Source of the DNA: Pelagibacterium sediminicola
Lineage (GTDB): Bacteria > Pseudomonadota > Alphaproteobacteria > Rhizobiales > Devosiaceae
Length of the DNA stretch: 64,000 nucleotides
Direction of reading: 5' to 3'
Assembly (NCBI RefSeq): GCF_003390885.1
Contig: NZ_QMEL01000001.1
Coordinates: 248,001-312,000, forward strand
Shown in pieces: positions 21,325-30,403 of this stretch. The first letter of the stretch is position 1; each line of letters starts with the position of its first letter. The notes under the pieces are model-generated. The model was not told the DNA's origin, did no database searches, and saw only the letters and a list, made by a program, of their open reading frames with translations. The translations under genes and the position numbers were made by a program.

Positions 21325-22388
21325 ACCGCGAGCGGCCCTTCGCCCGATGGCGGCTTTCCGGTGGCGCCCTCATAGGCGCGCACGATCCGCGCGACCAGTT
21401 CGTGGCGCACGACGTCCTTGTCGGAAAAGCGCGAGATGTGGATGCCCTCGACGCCTGAAAGCAGGTGCAGGGCCTCGACCAGCCCCGATTTCTCCCCGCG
21501 CGGTAGATCGACCTGGGTGGGGTCGCCCGTGACGATCATGCGCGAATTCTCGCCCAGCCGGGTCAAAAACATCTTCATCTGCATCGAGGTGGTGTTCTGG
21601 GCCTCATCGAGAATGACCGCCGCGTTGGAGAGCGTGCGCCCACGCATGAAGGCGAGCGGGGCGACCTCGATGGTGCCCGCCACCAGACAGCGCTCGACCA
21701 CCTCTGGCTGCATCATGTCGTAAAGCGCGTCGTAAAGCGGACGCAGATAGGGATCGACCTTTTCCTTGAGATCCCCGGGCAGGAATCCCAGCCGCTCGCC
21801 TGCCTCGACGGCCGGGCGCGAGAGGATGATGCGCGAAATCTCGCCGCGCTCGAGCAGCGTTGCGGCGTATGCCACGGCCAGATAGGTCTTGCCGGTGCCC
21901 GCCGGGCCGACCCCGAAGATCAGCTCGAACCGGTCCATGGCGCGGATATAGCCGTCCTGGGCGGGGTTTCTTGCAACGATGGTCGCCTTGCGCGTGGCGA
22001 TCTGGGCCATGCGCACCTTGCCCTTTTTCTCGAGCGTGGGGAGCGAAAGCTGGCTGTCCTCGGTCTCGATCATGCGGATCACCGCATCGACGTCGCCGGG
22101 GGAAACCGGCTTGCCCTCCTCGAGCATGTCGTAAAGCGATTCGAGCGCGCGGCGCGCCTGATCGACCGGGCCCGGCCCGCCGCGCAGCATGACGTGGTTG
22201 CCGCGCGAATTGGCCTCCACCCCGAGTCGCTGCTCGATGAGGGCGAGGTTCTGGTCGAATTCGCCATAAAGCTGGGAGACGAGCCGGTTATCCTCGAAGG
22301 CCAGTTCGAGGCTGGAGGCGGGGGATCGGTCGGGCCGCAGATTTCGTATCAAACGCCAAGCTCCGGACGGCAATGGGGCCGCCAACAC
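21321..22388 (-). CDS. phoH: PhoH family ATPase
   Basis: PhoH-like P-loop ATPase of the kind usually found beside ybeY; a role in RNA metabolism is suspected from context. Walker A is GPAGTGKTYLAVAYA, the Walker B region is NAAVILDEAQNTT and TGDPTQVDLPRGEKSGL is the typical later motif. An N-terminal KH-like/PhoH_N segment (LELAFEDNRLVSQLYGEFDQ) precedes it. The reading frame starts at a GTG (22388) 12 bases after miaB; no better ATG exists, so the first 10-25 residues are uncertain. Confidence 0.93.
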   Translation of the reverse strand: MLAAPLPSGAWRLIRNLRPDRSPASSLELAFEDNRLVSQLYGEFDQNLALIEQRLGVEANSRGNHVMLRGGPGPVDQARRALESLYDMLEEGKPVSPGDVDAVIRMIETEDSQLSLPTLEKKGKVRMAQIATRKATIVARNPAQDGYIRAMDRFELIFGVGPAGTGKTYLAVAYAATLLERGEISRIILSRPAVEAGERLGFLPGDLKEKVDPYLRPLYDALYDMMQPEVVERCLVAGTIEVAPLAFMRGRTLSNAAVILDEAQNTTSMQMKMFLTRLGENSRMIVTGDPTQVDLPRGEKSGLVEALHLLSGVEGIHISRFSDKDVVRHELVARIVRAYEGATGKPPSGEGPLAV

Positions 22389-22400
22389 CCAACAACGCTA

Positions 22401-23786
22401 TCAGACAGCCAATCGATCCGCTGTGACAATTGTGCCCGAAAGTGAATTTTTTCCCTGCGCGGTGATGTTCACCGGCACGATCTGCCCGATCAGCGCGGCG
22501 TCCGCCATAACGTGGACGGGCTGGAGATAGGGCGAGCGTCCGGCGACCTGACCGGGCATGCGGCCGGGCTTTTCCATCAGAACCGGCAGGGTCAGCCCCA
22601 CACAGCCGGCGTTGAACGCCTGCTGCTTATGGGTGATGGCCGCCTGAAGGGCGGCAAGCCGCTCGGTTTTCACCGCCTCGTCGACCTGATTGTCCATTTC
22701 GGCGCCGGGCGTGCCGGGGCGGATGGAATATTTGAACGAATAGGCCGAGGCGTAGCCGACCTTTTCGACGATCGCCAGCGTATCGGCGAAATCGGCGTCG
22801 GTCTCGCCGGGGAATCCGACGATGAAATCGCCCGAAAGCGCGATATCGGGACGCGCCGCGCGGATGCGATCGATGAGGTCGAGATACTGGCGCGCCGTGT
22901 GCCTGCGGTTCATGGCCTTGAGGATACCGTCTGAGCCCGACTGGATGGGCAGGTGCAGATAGGGCATCAATTGCGGCAGGTCGCGGTGGGCGGCGATCAG
23001 TTCGTCATCCATGTCGCGGGGGTGGGAGGTGGTGTAGCGGATGCGCTCGAGCCCCTCGATTTCCGCGAGCATGTGGCACAGGGCCCCGAGCCCCACCGGG
23101 CGGCCCTTGTCATCGAGCCCGTGATAGGCGTTGACGTTCTGGCCCAGCAGCGTCACCTCGCGCACGCCCGCCCCGGCCAGCCCGCGGGCTTCATTGAGCA
23201 CCTGAGCGACGGGCCGTGAGACTTCGGCGCCGCGCGTATAGGGAACGACGCAGAACGAGCAGAACTTGTCGCATCCTTCCTGAACGGTGAGGAAGGCGGT
23301 GAGACCGCGCGCGATCGTCACCTCCCTTTTGGGGGCGGGCAGATGCGCGAACTTGTCTTCCTCGGGAAATTCGGTGTCGATCACGCGCTCGTTATGGGCT
23401 CTGGAGACGAGATCGGGGAGGCGATGGTAGGATTGCGGGCCGATGACGAGATCGACGGCGGGCGCGCGCGCCATGATCTCCTCGCCTTCGGCCTGGGCGA
23501 CGCACCCGGCGACCCCGATCAGCATTTTTTTGGCCCCCGCCCCGCGTTCATCGCGGAAATCGCGGATGCGGCCCAGTTCCGAAAACACCTTCTCGGAGGC
23601 TTTTTCGCGGATATGGCAGGTGTTGAGCAAAACCAGATCAGCGTCGTCCATCACCTTGGTCTCGACATAGCCATCGGCGCCCAGCGCATCGACCATGCGA
23701 TCGGAGTCATAGACATTCATCTGGCAGCCATAGGTCTTGATGAAGACCTTTCTGGGCTGGTTCCGGGGTGTGGATTTCGCGCTCAT
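22401..23786 (-). CDS. miaB: tRNA-2-methylthio-N6-dimethylallyladenosine synthase MiaB
   Basis: Radical-SAM methylthiotransferase that modifies A37 of tRNAs reading U-starting codons. Three N-terminal cluster cysteines are visible ([22 protein letters not shown]), the radical SAM CxxxCxxC is in [16 protein letters not shown], and a C-terminal TRAM-like segment ([11 protein letters not shown] ... [15 protein letters not shown]) closes the protein. Length 461 is normal. It lies directly upstream of phoH, the common alphaproteobacterial order. Confidence 0.97.
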   Translation of the reverse strand: MSAKSTPRNQPRKVFIKTYGCQMNVYDSDRMVDALGADGYVETKVMDDADLVLLNTCHIREKASEKVFSELGRIRDFRDERGAGAKKMLIGVAGCVAQAEGEEIMARAPAVDLVIGPQSYHRLPDLVSRAHNERVIDTEFPEEDKFAHLPAPKREVTIARGLTAFLTVQEGCDKFCSFCVVPYTRGAEVSRPVAQVLNEARGLAGAGVREVTLLGQNVNAYHGLDDKGRPVGLGALCHMLAEIEGLERIRYTTSHPRDMDDELIAAHRDLPQLMPYLHLPIQSGSDGILKAMNRRHTARQYLDLIDRIRAARPDIALSGDFIVGFPGETDADFADTLAIVEKVGYASAYSFKYSIRPGTPGAEMDNQVDEAVKTERLAALQAAITHKQQAFNAGCVGLTLPVLMEKPGRMPGQVAGRSPYLQPVHVMADAALIGQIVPVNITAQGKNSLSGTIVTADRLAV

Positions 23787-23800
23787 TGCGCCCCTTTACA

Positions 23801-24595
23801 TCAATCCCCCGCCCTTGGCAAAGCCAGTCCACGGTTGAGCGCAACGAGCATTTGCCGCACCTGCCCCTCGGCTTGCCGGGCCAGCGCCTTGCGGCCATTC
23901 TGGCCGGCAAGCGGCGCGCCAAAGGCGATGGAGACCGATTTGAGCCCCGAACCGAGGATGGCGCCCAGATTGTCATGAACCCCCATAGCGCCCACCCACG
24001 CGATCTTTCCCCGCTCGTTGCGCGACAGCGGCAGGCCCGAGATGGCGCCATAGGCGATGGCGAGCGGCTGGATGGCGACGGCTTTGCCGCCCCTTGCGGC
24101 AATCGCCTTTTCCGCCGCGCCGACCAGGGCGGATTTGAAGGGCAGGACGTGGGTGCCGATATCGGAGGTGCCCTCGGCAAAGAGCAGCACGGCATCGCCC
24201 GCCCCAAGCGCGCCGCTCATTTCCCGCGCTATGCGGCCCGTCTCGGCCCTTCTGGCGCGATCAACGAAGATGGTCCGCTGCAGCCGCGCGAAAAGCCCCA
24301 CCAGCGGATAGGCCGCGACCTCGGATTTGGCGACGAACCGCACGGGCACCGTGGCGCCGATCGCAACGATGTCGAGCCAGGAGATGTGGTTGGATAAAAG
24401 CAGCACCGGACCGGCGGCCGGCCTGCCGTGGACGGTGATCTTGAGGCCCAGCCCGAAGGCGACCAGACGCAGGAAGAGTTGCGGCAGGAGGTGCGACAGA
24501 CGCGGGACGGCCTTGATGAGCACGAACTGGACGGGCGCGCCGACGAGGAGGAAGGGGATGGTGAGGAAGGAGAGATAGAGAACGCGGAGGATCAA
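23801..24595 (-). CDS. plsC: 1-acyl-sn-glycerol-3-phosphate acyltransferase
   Basis: Inner-membrane acyltransferase converting lysophosphatidate to phosphatidate. An N-terminal hydrophobic region (LSFLTIPFLLVGAPVQFVLI) is followed by the HX4D catalytic motif NHISWLD, and the third block LLFAEGTSDIG with VLPFKSALVGAAEKA. Length 264. It precedes miaB with a 14-bp gap. Some homologues are annotated as lyso-ornithine lipid acyltransferase (OlsA), so substrate choice is not certain, particularly with an olsB-like gene about 11 kb away. Confidence 0.9.
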   Translation of the reverse strand: MILRVLYLSFLTIPFLLVGAPVQFVLIKAVPRLSHLLPQLFLRLVAFGLGLKITVHGRPAAGPVLLLSNHISWLDIVAIGATVPVRFVAKSEVAAYPLVGLFARLQRTIFVDRARRAETGRIAREMSGALGAGDAVLLFAEGTSDIGTHVLPFKSALVGAAEKAIAARGGKAVAIQPLAIAYGAISGLPLSRNERGKIAWVGAMGVHDNLGAILGSGLKSVSIAFGAPLAGQNGRKALARQAEGQVRQMLVALNRGLALPRAGD

Positions 24596-24626
24596 TTGAG
24601 GAACCGGTGACGGCGCTTGCGCGCCG

Positions 24627-24757
24627 CACCCCTCACCCCCGGCCCCTCTCCCTCAAGGGGAGAGGGGAGCTCAAGAGCCGAAACATCCACGGAATCCCCT
24701 TCTCCCCTTGAGGGAGAAGGTGGGCTTTCGCGTAAGCGAAAGCTCGGATGAGGGGTG
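24627..24757. repeat. Mosaic palindromic element, family B copy 1
   Basis: A 131-bp element bounded by perfect 9-bp inverted ends CACCCCTCA (24627-24635) and TGAGGGGTG (24749-24757). Inside are CTCTCCCTCAAGGGGAGAG and CTTCTCCCCTTGAGGGAGAAG palindromes separated by a conserved CAAGAGCCGAAACATCC spacer, and an extra hairpin GCTTTCGC-GTAA-GCGAAAGC near the right end. Related copies occur at 40.9, 45.3 and (diverged) 63.3 kb. It occupies most of the fur-plsC gap. Confidence 0.85.
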
Positions 24758-24818
24758 CTGCGATGCATGAGGCCAAGGCCGGATCAGCCTACAGCGCGCA
24801 AAGCCTCCGGCACCCGCG

Positions 24819-25256
24819 TTAACCATCCTTGTCACCGAGCGGCACCGCGTAGAGTTCGAGCCGGTGGTCGACCAGCTTGTAGCCGAGTTTCTTGGCGATC
24901 ACTTCCTGGATCGCCTCGATTTCCTCGTTGCGGAATTCGATGACCTTGCCCGAGCGGATGTCGATCAGGTGGTCGTGGTGTTCGTCGGGGATCTGCTCGA
25001 AGCGCGCCCGGCCGTCCTTGAAATCGTGCTTGGTGACGAGCCCGGCTTCCTCGAACAGGTTGACGGTGCGGTAAACGGTCGAAAGCGAGATTTTCGGGTC
25101 GATCGCGGCGGCGCGGCGGTAGAGTTCCTCGACGTCCGGATGATCGGACGCGGCCTCGAGCACGCGGGCGATCACCCGGCGCTGCTCGGTCATGCGCATG
25201 TTGCGCGCAACGCACTGCTCTTCAAGGGTTGCCTCAGCGGCCGGACCCGTTCCCAT
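24819..25256 (-). CDS. fur: Fur family metalloregulator (Fur/Mur)
   Basis: Ferric/manganese-uptake type repressor. The winged-helix part (MRMTEQRRVIARVLE ... DPKISLSTVYRTVNLFEEAGLV) and the metal-binding dimerisation part (RFEQIPDEHHDHLIDIRSGKVIEF) are clear. The C-terminal CxxC zinc sites of E. coli Fur are absent, as in rhizobial Mur/Fur proteins, so Mn rather than Fe may be the signal. The ATG at 25256 (MGTGPAAEATLEEQC) gives 145 residues. A gap of 34 bases separates it from rimI. Confidence 0.9.
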   Translation of the reverse strand: MGTGPAAEATLEEQCVARNMRMTEQRRVIARVLEAASDHPDVEELYRRAAAIDPKISLSTVYRTVNLFEEAGLVTKHDFKDGRARFEQIPDEHHDHLIDIRSGKVIEFRNEEIEAIQEVIAKKLGYKLVDHRLELYAVPLGDKDG

Positions 25257-25290
25257 GCGCCACTCCCGCCTTTGTCGTGACGGTATCGGG

Positions 25291-25770
25291 TTAGCCGAGA
25301 TCGGCGCGCATGACAAGCGCGGTCGCCGCGCTCCCGTCGGCCTTGGGGTAATACCCCTTGCGGGTGCCGATGCGGGTGAACCCGAAGCGATCATAAAGCG
25401 CTATGGCGCTGGCGTTGGTTTCATCGACTTCGAGGAACATGCGCCTTATCGGGGTGGCCGCGAGGTCCGAAAATCCCGCTTCGAGGAGCGCCCGCCCCAG
25501 CCCCCTGCCGCGCCGCGCGGGATCGACGGCGATGGTCAACAGTTCGGCCTCATCGCCGGCAAGCCGCAGCATCAGAAAACCGTGGACCGCACGGCGTTTG
25601 TCGATCACGACATAGGCGGGGGTGATACGGGGATCGGCGAGATAGGAGGCGAAATCGTTTTTCGGCCAGCCGCGAAAAAACCCCGCCGCGTGGATTTTTG
25701 CCAGGGCTTGGGCGTCGCGGGGTTCCCCGAGCGCGACATGCAGCCCGCCGGGCGCCATCCAGATGCTCAT
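25291..25770 (-). CDS. rimI: Ribosomal-protein-alanine N-acetyltransferase RimI
   Basis: GNAT acetyltransferase, predicted to acetylate the N-terminus of ribosomal protein S18. The acetyl-CoA loop is visible as IAVDPARRGRGLGRALLEA, with the C-terminal NASAIALYDRFGFTRIGTRKGYYP typical of RimI. The ATG at 25770 overlaps the tsaB stop by 4 bases and gives 159 residues; the longer open frame to 25899 lies inside tsaB. Pairing with tsaB is standard. Confidence 0.93.
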   Translation of the reverse strand: MSIWMAPGGLHVALGEPRDAQALAKIHAAGFFRGWPKNDFASYLADPRITPAYVVIDKRRAVHGFLMLRLAGDEAELLTIAVDPARRGRGLGRALLEAGFSDLAATPIRRMFLEVDETNASAIALYDRFGFTRIGTRKGYYPKADGSAATALVMRADLG

Positions 25771-26363
25771 CGGCGCGCCACCTTGCCCCTCGTCTGGGGC
25801 TTGGCATCGGCAGGGCGGATATAGACCGGATCGGAGGGAAAGGCCTGCGGGTCGGCACTGGCGGCGAAGCGGGCCAAGGCGGCGACATCGACGCGCCAAT
25901 CGTCGGGGGCCGATCGGGCGGCGGCGGCGAGCGCGGATGACAGGTCGGTGAGACAGGGTTCATCCATTGCAACGCCGGGTGCCGAAAAGCGCTGCACATA
26001 GGCCTCGCCGCGCCCCGCATCGAGGATGATCTCGCCCCCGCCCCCGTGGCCGAGCGATATGGCGGCGAGGGTCGAAACGCCGATGGCGGGGATATCAAGG
26101 GCAAGGCCGAGGCCGCGGGCCACGGAAAGCCCGATCCTCAAGCCGGTGAACGAGCCGGGGCCGGTGGTGGCCGCCACCCGTTCAAGGTCCTTATGGGCGA
26201 GCCCGTTGCGCAAAAGCAGCCCCCCGATCCGGTCCATGATGATCTCGGCGTGGCCCTTTGCGATATCGGCGATGTCGGCATCGACATGGCCGTCGGCCAG
26301 CACCAGCGCCAGTTGCAGGCGCTCGCGGGAGGTGTCGATGGCAAGGGTCAGGGGCGTGGTCAT
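25767..26363 (-). CDS. tsaB: tRNA threonylcarbamoyladenosine biosynthesis protein TsaB
   Basis: ASKHA-fold partner of TsaD for the t6A37 modification of ANN-decoding tRNAs. It opens LTLAIDTSRERLQLAL, with the RVAATTGPGSFTGLRIGLSVARGLGLALDIP block that identifies the family. The ATG at 26363 has GGA about 7 bases upstream; an ATG two codons earlier (26369) is also possible. 198 residues. Downstream end overlaps rimI. Confidence 0.94.
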   Translation of the reverse strand: MTTPLTLAIDTSRERLQLALVLADGHVDADIADIAKGHAEIIMDRIGGLLLRNGLAHKDLERVAATTGPGSFTGLRIGLSVARGLGLALDIPAIGVSTLAAISLGHGGGGEIILDAGRGEAYVQRFSAPGVAMDEPCLTDLSSALAAAARSAPDDWRVDVAALARFAASADPQAFPSDPVYIRPADAKPQTRGKVARR

Positions 26364-26380
26364 GGCCATTCCGATAGAAC

Positions 26381-26423
26381 CAAAAGCAAGGCCCCGCAAG
26401 CGGATTGGGCTTGCAGGGCCTTG
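26381..26423 (-). terminator. Probable intrinsic terminator after nfuA
   Basis: Inverted repeat CAAGGCCC-C-GCAAGC (26387-26401) / GCTTGC-A-GGGCCTTG (26409-26423), 14 pairs with one mismatch, followed on the reverse strand by CTTTTG. It sits between nfuA and tsaB, so tsaB likely has its own promoter nearby. Confidence 0.65.
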
Positions 26424-26502
26424 GGTCTCAGGTGTGAGGCCGGAGCTTTTTTGCCCGTACCGCCGGCCGGTGGCCGGGGCGAAAGGGCAGGTTGTCCTGA
26501 AT

Positions 26503-27069
26503 TTAAATCTGCTGGACCTGTTCGACGCCGGGGACGAAATGGCGCAGCAGGTTCTCGATGCCCGATTTCAGCGTCGCGGTGGACGAGGGGCAGCCCGAGC
26601 AGGCGCCCTGCATGTGCAGGAACACCGTACCCTCGCGATAGCCGCGGAAGATGATATCGCCGCCGTCCATGGCAACGGCAGGGCGCACGCGGGTGTCGAG
26701 CAATTCCTTGATCACCTCGACGGTCTCGACGTCCTCGTCCTCGAAGAACTCCTCGACCCGGGGGGCGGCGTCCGCCGCCGCGCTTTCGGCAAGGATCGGT
26801 TTGCCGCTCATGAAATGTTCCATCACCGCGCCGAGGATGGCGGGCTTGATATGGGACCACTCGACCGCGTCGTCCTTGGTGACGGAGACGAAATCGGCGC
26901 CCAGGAACACGCCCGTTACGCCATCGACCAGAAAGACAGCCGAAGCGAGCGGAGAGATGCGGGCGGTGCCGGGATCGCGGAAATCGCGCGGTTCGCCGGC
27001 CAGAACCTCGCGGCCGGGCAGGAATTTGAGCGTTGCCGGATTGGGGGTGGCTTCGGTCTGGATGAACAT
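26503..27069 (-). CDS. nfuA: NifU/NfuA-type Fe-S cluster carrier
   Basis: Scaffold/carrier delivering Fe-S clusters to target enzymes. It has an N-terminal Nfu_N domain (MFIQTEATPNPATLKFLPGR ... SVTKDDAVEWSHIKPAIL) and a C-terminal NifU domain with the cluster-ligating CxxC in MQGACSGCPSSTATLKSGIE. The ATG at 27069 gives 188 residues and matches family starts; an upstream open extension to 27186 has no family character. The stop of the usp gene is just upstream. Confidence 0.95.
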   Translation of the reverse strand: MFIQTEATPNPATLKFLPGREVLAGEPRDFRDPGTARISPLASAVFLVDGVTGVFLGADFVSVTKDDAVEWSHIKPAILGAVMEHFMSGKPILAESAAADAAPRVEEFFEDEDVETVEVIKELLDTRVRPAVAMDGGDIIFRGYREGTVFLHMQGACSGCPSSTATLKSGIENLLRHFVPGVEQVQQI

Positions 27070-27179
27070 GGCTCGGGCCTCGTTGCGGGCGAAAAACTCT
27101 TTAGAATGGTTCCAAAATAGTCTTTTGAGCGCCAAATGCAAGGGGGTGGCGCCGATCGGGGGCGCCGCGGGGCCGGGTT

Positions 27180-27680
27180 TCAGCACAAGGCGGCAAGGTC
27201 GCTGTCCGATATGGTGCCCGGCACGACGGTCACCGGCACGCGGAAGGCATTGGCGCCGCGCGTGGCGATCGAGGCGACGAGCGGGCCGGGGCCTTCGGCG
27301 GAATCGGCAGCGGCGAGCACCAGAATGGCGATATCGGGGTCCTCGGCGATCTGGGCTTCCACCTCGTCGACCTTCTTGCCCTCGCGGATCACCTTTTCCA
27401 CCTTGATCGAGCCGAAGGCGGCGATGCGCGCCACCTGGCGCGATTGCAGGGTATTGAGCGCGTTCCAGGCTTCGGAGCGCATGATCTCCTCGACCCCCAG
27501 CCAGTGCTGGTGGTGGTCGGGCTCGATGATGGACAAAAGCACCACCGTGCCGCCGGTACGGCGCACGCGCAGGGCGGCAAAGGTCACCGCCTTGGCCGCT
27601 TCGGGGGTGTCATCGACGACAACGAGGAATTTGCGTTTGTATTCGTTGTCGTTGCCGTCGTGGTCCTGGGTCTCGGCCAA
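27180..27680 (-). CDS. Universal stress protein family
   Basis: UspA-like alpha/beta protein of 166 residues. Visible features are the N-terminal strand KFLVVVDDTPEAAKAV, LRVRRTGGTVVLLSIIEP and the C-terminal region SIATRGANAFRVPVTVVPG. The glycine-rich ATP-binding loop (GxxGxxG) is not well preserved, so ATP binding is doubtful. A role in the minus-strand housekeeping run is unknown, but its place between trpS and nfuA is conserved in Hyphomicrobiales. Confidence 0.87.
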   Translation of the reverse strand: MAETQDHDGNDNEYKRKFLVVVDDTPEAAKAVTFAALRVRRTGGTVVLLSIIEPDHHQHWLGVEEIMRSEAWNALNTLQSRQVARIAAFGSIKVEKVIREGKKVDEVEAQIAEDPDIAILVLAAADSAEGPGPLVASIATRGANAFRVPVTVVPGTISDSDLAALC

Positions 27681-27759
27681 GCGCGATCATCCGTTCGTCG
27701 TTCCCGGAAGGGGCCATGCTGCCACAGGCCATGAGCGGGGCGCAAGCAAAACGCTGATC

Positions 27760-28791
27760 CTAGCGGATGAAGCCCACGATCCGGCGCACCTGGGTCATCG
27801 TCTCCTCGGCCAGCACCCGGGCGCGGTCGGCGCCCTCGCGCAGCACCGCGTCGATGGTTTCGGGGTCATCGATCAGCCGCTGCATTTCCCCGGCCATGGG
27901 CGCGAGTACCGAAACGGCGAGATCGGCCAGCGCGGGCTTGAAGACGCCCCAGCCGGCGCCGCCGAATTCGGCGAGGACGTCAGCCTTGGATTTGTCCGAG
28001 AGCGCGGCGTAGATGCCGACCAGATTGTCGGCCTCGGGGCGCCCTTCAAGACCCTTTTCGTCCGAGGGGAGCGGTTCGGGGTCGGTGGTCGCCCGCTTGA
28101 TCTTTTTGGCGATCGCGTCGGCATCGTCGAGCAGGGAAATGCGCGAGGCGTCCGAGGGGTCGGACTTGCTCATTTTCTTTTTCCCGTCACGGAGCGACAT
28201 GATGCGCGTGGCGGGCCCGGCGATCAGCGGCTCGGTCAGGGGGAAGAACTCTTCGGCAAGCCCTTCCGCGGCGATCGAGGCGGCATAGTCGTTGTTGAAT
28301 TTGGCCGCGATGTCGCGGGTCAGTTCCAGATGCTGCTTCTGGTCGTCGCCCACCGGCACGTGGCTGGCCTTGTAGAGCAGGATGTCGGCGGCCATCAGGG
28401 AGGGGTAGGCCAGAAGCCCGAGCGAGACGTTCTCGGAATTTTTCCCCGCCTTGTCCTTGAACTGGGTCATGCGGTTCATCCAGCCGATCCGCGCGATGCA
28501 GTTGAAGACCCACGCCAGTTCGGCGTGCTGGATGACCTGGCTCTGGTTGAAAACGATATGGGCTTTGGGATCGATCCCCGCCGCAATGAAGGCGCTAGCG
28601 ACCTCGCGGGTGGCGCGGCGAAGCTCGTCGGGGTCCTGCCAGACGGTGATCGCGTGCATGTCGACGACGCAATAGATGCACTCGTGGGTTTCCTGCAGCG
28701 GCACGAAACGGCGGATGGCGCCGAGATAATTGCCCAAGTGCAGGTCGCCCGAGGGCTGGATGCCGGAAAAGACGCGATTTTTGATGGACAT
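27760..28791 (-). CDS. trpS: Tryptophan-tRNA ligase
   Basis: Class I aminoacyl-tRNA synthetase charging tRNA-Trp. The HIGH-equivalent motif is [12 protein letters not shown] near the N-terminus, KMSKS is [10 protein letters not shown], and [13 protein letters not shown] and [24 protein letters not shown] are family segments. From the ATG at 28791 ([15 protein letters not shown]) it is 343 residues. An open extension upstream overlaps murJ and is discarded. Confidence 0.97.
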   Translation of the reverse strand: MSIKNRVFSGIQPSGDLHLGNYLGAIRRFVPLQETHECIYCVVDMHAITVWQDPDELRRATREVASAFIAAGIDPKAHIVFNQSQVIQHAELAWVFNCIARIGWMNRMTQFKDKAGKNSENVSLGLLAYPSLMAADILLYKASHVPVGDDQKQHLELTRDIAAKFNNDYAASIAAEGLAEEFFPLTEPLIAGPATRIMSLRDGKKKMSKSDPSDASRISLLDDADAIAKKIKRATTDPEPLPSDEKGLEGRPEADNLVGIYAALSDKSKADVLAEFGGAGWGVFKPALADLAVSVLAPMAGEMQRLIDDPETIDAVLREGADRARVLAEETMTQVRRIVGFIR

Positions 28792-28840
28792 GGTTTTTCT
28801 TTGTGAGCCTGGCGGTGCGGGAAAACGCCGGTTTAGCCGC

Positions 28841-30403
28841 TCAGCCCGTCCGCCGCAAGCGCCCCAGCAGACTCCCGAGCCGCTGGACGCCGGTGACGTG
28901 GATGAGGCCGAAATACACCACGAGCCCAAGCCCCACCAAAGCTGCGAGCGCCAGACCCTTGGCCACAAGCCCCGATTGCGGGGCGAGCCAGGGGGCAAGC
29001 ACGAAAGACGTGCCCCAGACGAGCAGCGCCATCATGAGCGCGGCGGCCAGGATGAGGCCGTGGCGGCGCAACTGGGGCGCGCCGAGCTGGAAATGCCCGC
29101 GCCGCCACAAGAGCCCGGCAAGCATGATGGTGTTGAGCCAGGCCGAGACGCTGGTGGCGATGGCGATGCCCACATGTTCGAGCGCGGGGAAAAGCGCCAG
29201 CGAGACCGCGATATTGACCGCCACCGATATGGCCGCAAGGAGCGTGGGGGTGAGGGTATCCTCGCGGGCGAAAAAACCAGGCTGGAAGACTTTGATCAGG
29301 ACAAAGGCGGGCAGGCCCCAGGCAAAGGCGATGAGCGCATCGGCGGTGGCGAGCGTTGCCGCCGCATCGAACGCCCCGCGCTCGAACAGCACCGAGATGA
29401 CCGGCACGGCAAGGACGACCAGCGCGGTGGCGGCGGGAAGGCTCAGGAGCATCGAGATCAGCAGCGCCGATTGCTGGGAGCGGTCCGCCTCGGCCAGCCG
29501 CCCGCCTTTGAGGTGCCGCGCCAGCTCGGGCAAAAGCACCACCGAAATGGCGATGCCGATGATGCCGAGCGGCAGCTGGTAGAGCCGGTCGGCGTAATAA
29601 AGATAGGAAATGGCGCTGTCGGCCTGTGAAGCGATGATGGTGCCGACGAAAATATTGATCTGGGTGATGCCGCCGGCAAAGATGGCGGGCACCGCCAGAA
29701 ACCAGAAACGGCGGATTGCGGGATCGATGCGGGGAAGCGAAAAGCGCGGCGTAAAGCCGGTTTTCCTCACCGCCCAGACGACCAGCAAAAGCTGGACGAC
29801 ACCGCCCGCCATCACCCCGATCGCGACCCAGATGGCGTCGAATTCCGGATTGCCGCTCTGATAGAGCACCAACCCCAGAAGAACGATGATGGTCACGATG
29901 TTCAGGAGCACGGGGGCAAAGGCGGCGGCGAGGAATTTTCCCAGCCCGTTCAGTATCGCCCCATAGGCGGCCATCAGGCTCATGCAGGCAAGATAGGGAA
30001 AGCAGATACGGGTGAGCAGCACCGTCAGCTCGAATTTTTCGGGATCGCTCAGGAACCCCGGCACGAAGGGCATGAGCAGCGCTTCCATGAAAATCTCGGC
30101 CAGAACCGTGACGGCGACGAGAAAGACCACGAGCCAGGAGATGATGCGCGCGGCCAGTTCGCGGGCCGCTTCTTTCCCCTCCTCCTCGAGCGCGCGGGCG
30201 AAAAGCGGCACGAAGGCGGTGTTGAAGACCCCTTCGGCGAAGAGCCGGCGGAAAAGATTGGGAAAGCGGAAGGCTGCGAAAAAGGCGTCGGCGGCGGGTC
30301 CTGCGCCCAGAACACCGGCCATCAGCATGTCGCGGACAAAGCCGAACACCCGGCTCAGAAGCGTCATGGCCGAGACGGAAAAAAAGTTCCGATAGAGGTT
30401 CAA
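28841..30403 (-). CDS. murJ: Lipid II flippase MurJ
   Basis: MOP-superfamily integral membrane protein moving lipid II across the inner membrane. The N-terminus [20 protein letters not shown] is followed by the family block [38 protein letters not shown]. About 14 hydrophobic helices can be counted over 520 residues. The last residues of glnD overlap its start by 4 bases. Essential in most bacteria. Confidence 0.95.
   Translation of the reverse strand: MNLYRNFFSVSAMTLLSRVFGFVRDMLMAGVLGAGPAADAFFAAFRFPNLFRRLFAEGVFNTAFVPLFARALEEEGKEAARELAARIISWLVVFLVAVTVLAEIFMEALLMPFVPGFLSDPEKFELTVLLTRICFPYLACMSLMAAYGAILNGLGKFLAAAFAPVLLNIVTIIVLLGLVLYQSGNPEFDAIWVAIGVMAGGVVQLLLVVWAVRKTGFTPRFSLPRIDPAIRRFWFLAVPAIFAGGITQINIFVGTIIASQADSAISYLYYADRLYQLPLGIIGIAISVVLLPELARHLKGGRLAEADRSQQSALLISMLLSLPAATALVVLAVPVISVLFERGAFDAAATLATADALIAFAWGLPAFVLIKVFQPGFFAREDTLTPTLLAAISVAVNIAVSLALFPALEHVGIAIATSVSAWLNTIMLAGLLWRRGHFQLGAPQLRRHGLILAAALMMALLVWGTSFVLAPWLAPQSGLVAKGLALAALVGLGLVVYFGLIHVTGVQRLGSLLGRLRRTG

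Noticed and set aside
26046-27120. Long plus-strand frames through tsaB and nfuA
   Set aside because: Shadow frames; minus-strand genes have diagnostic motifs and conserved order.
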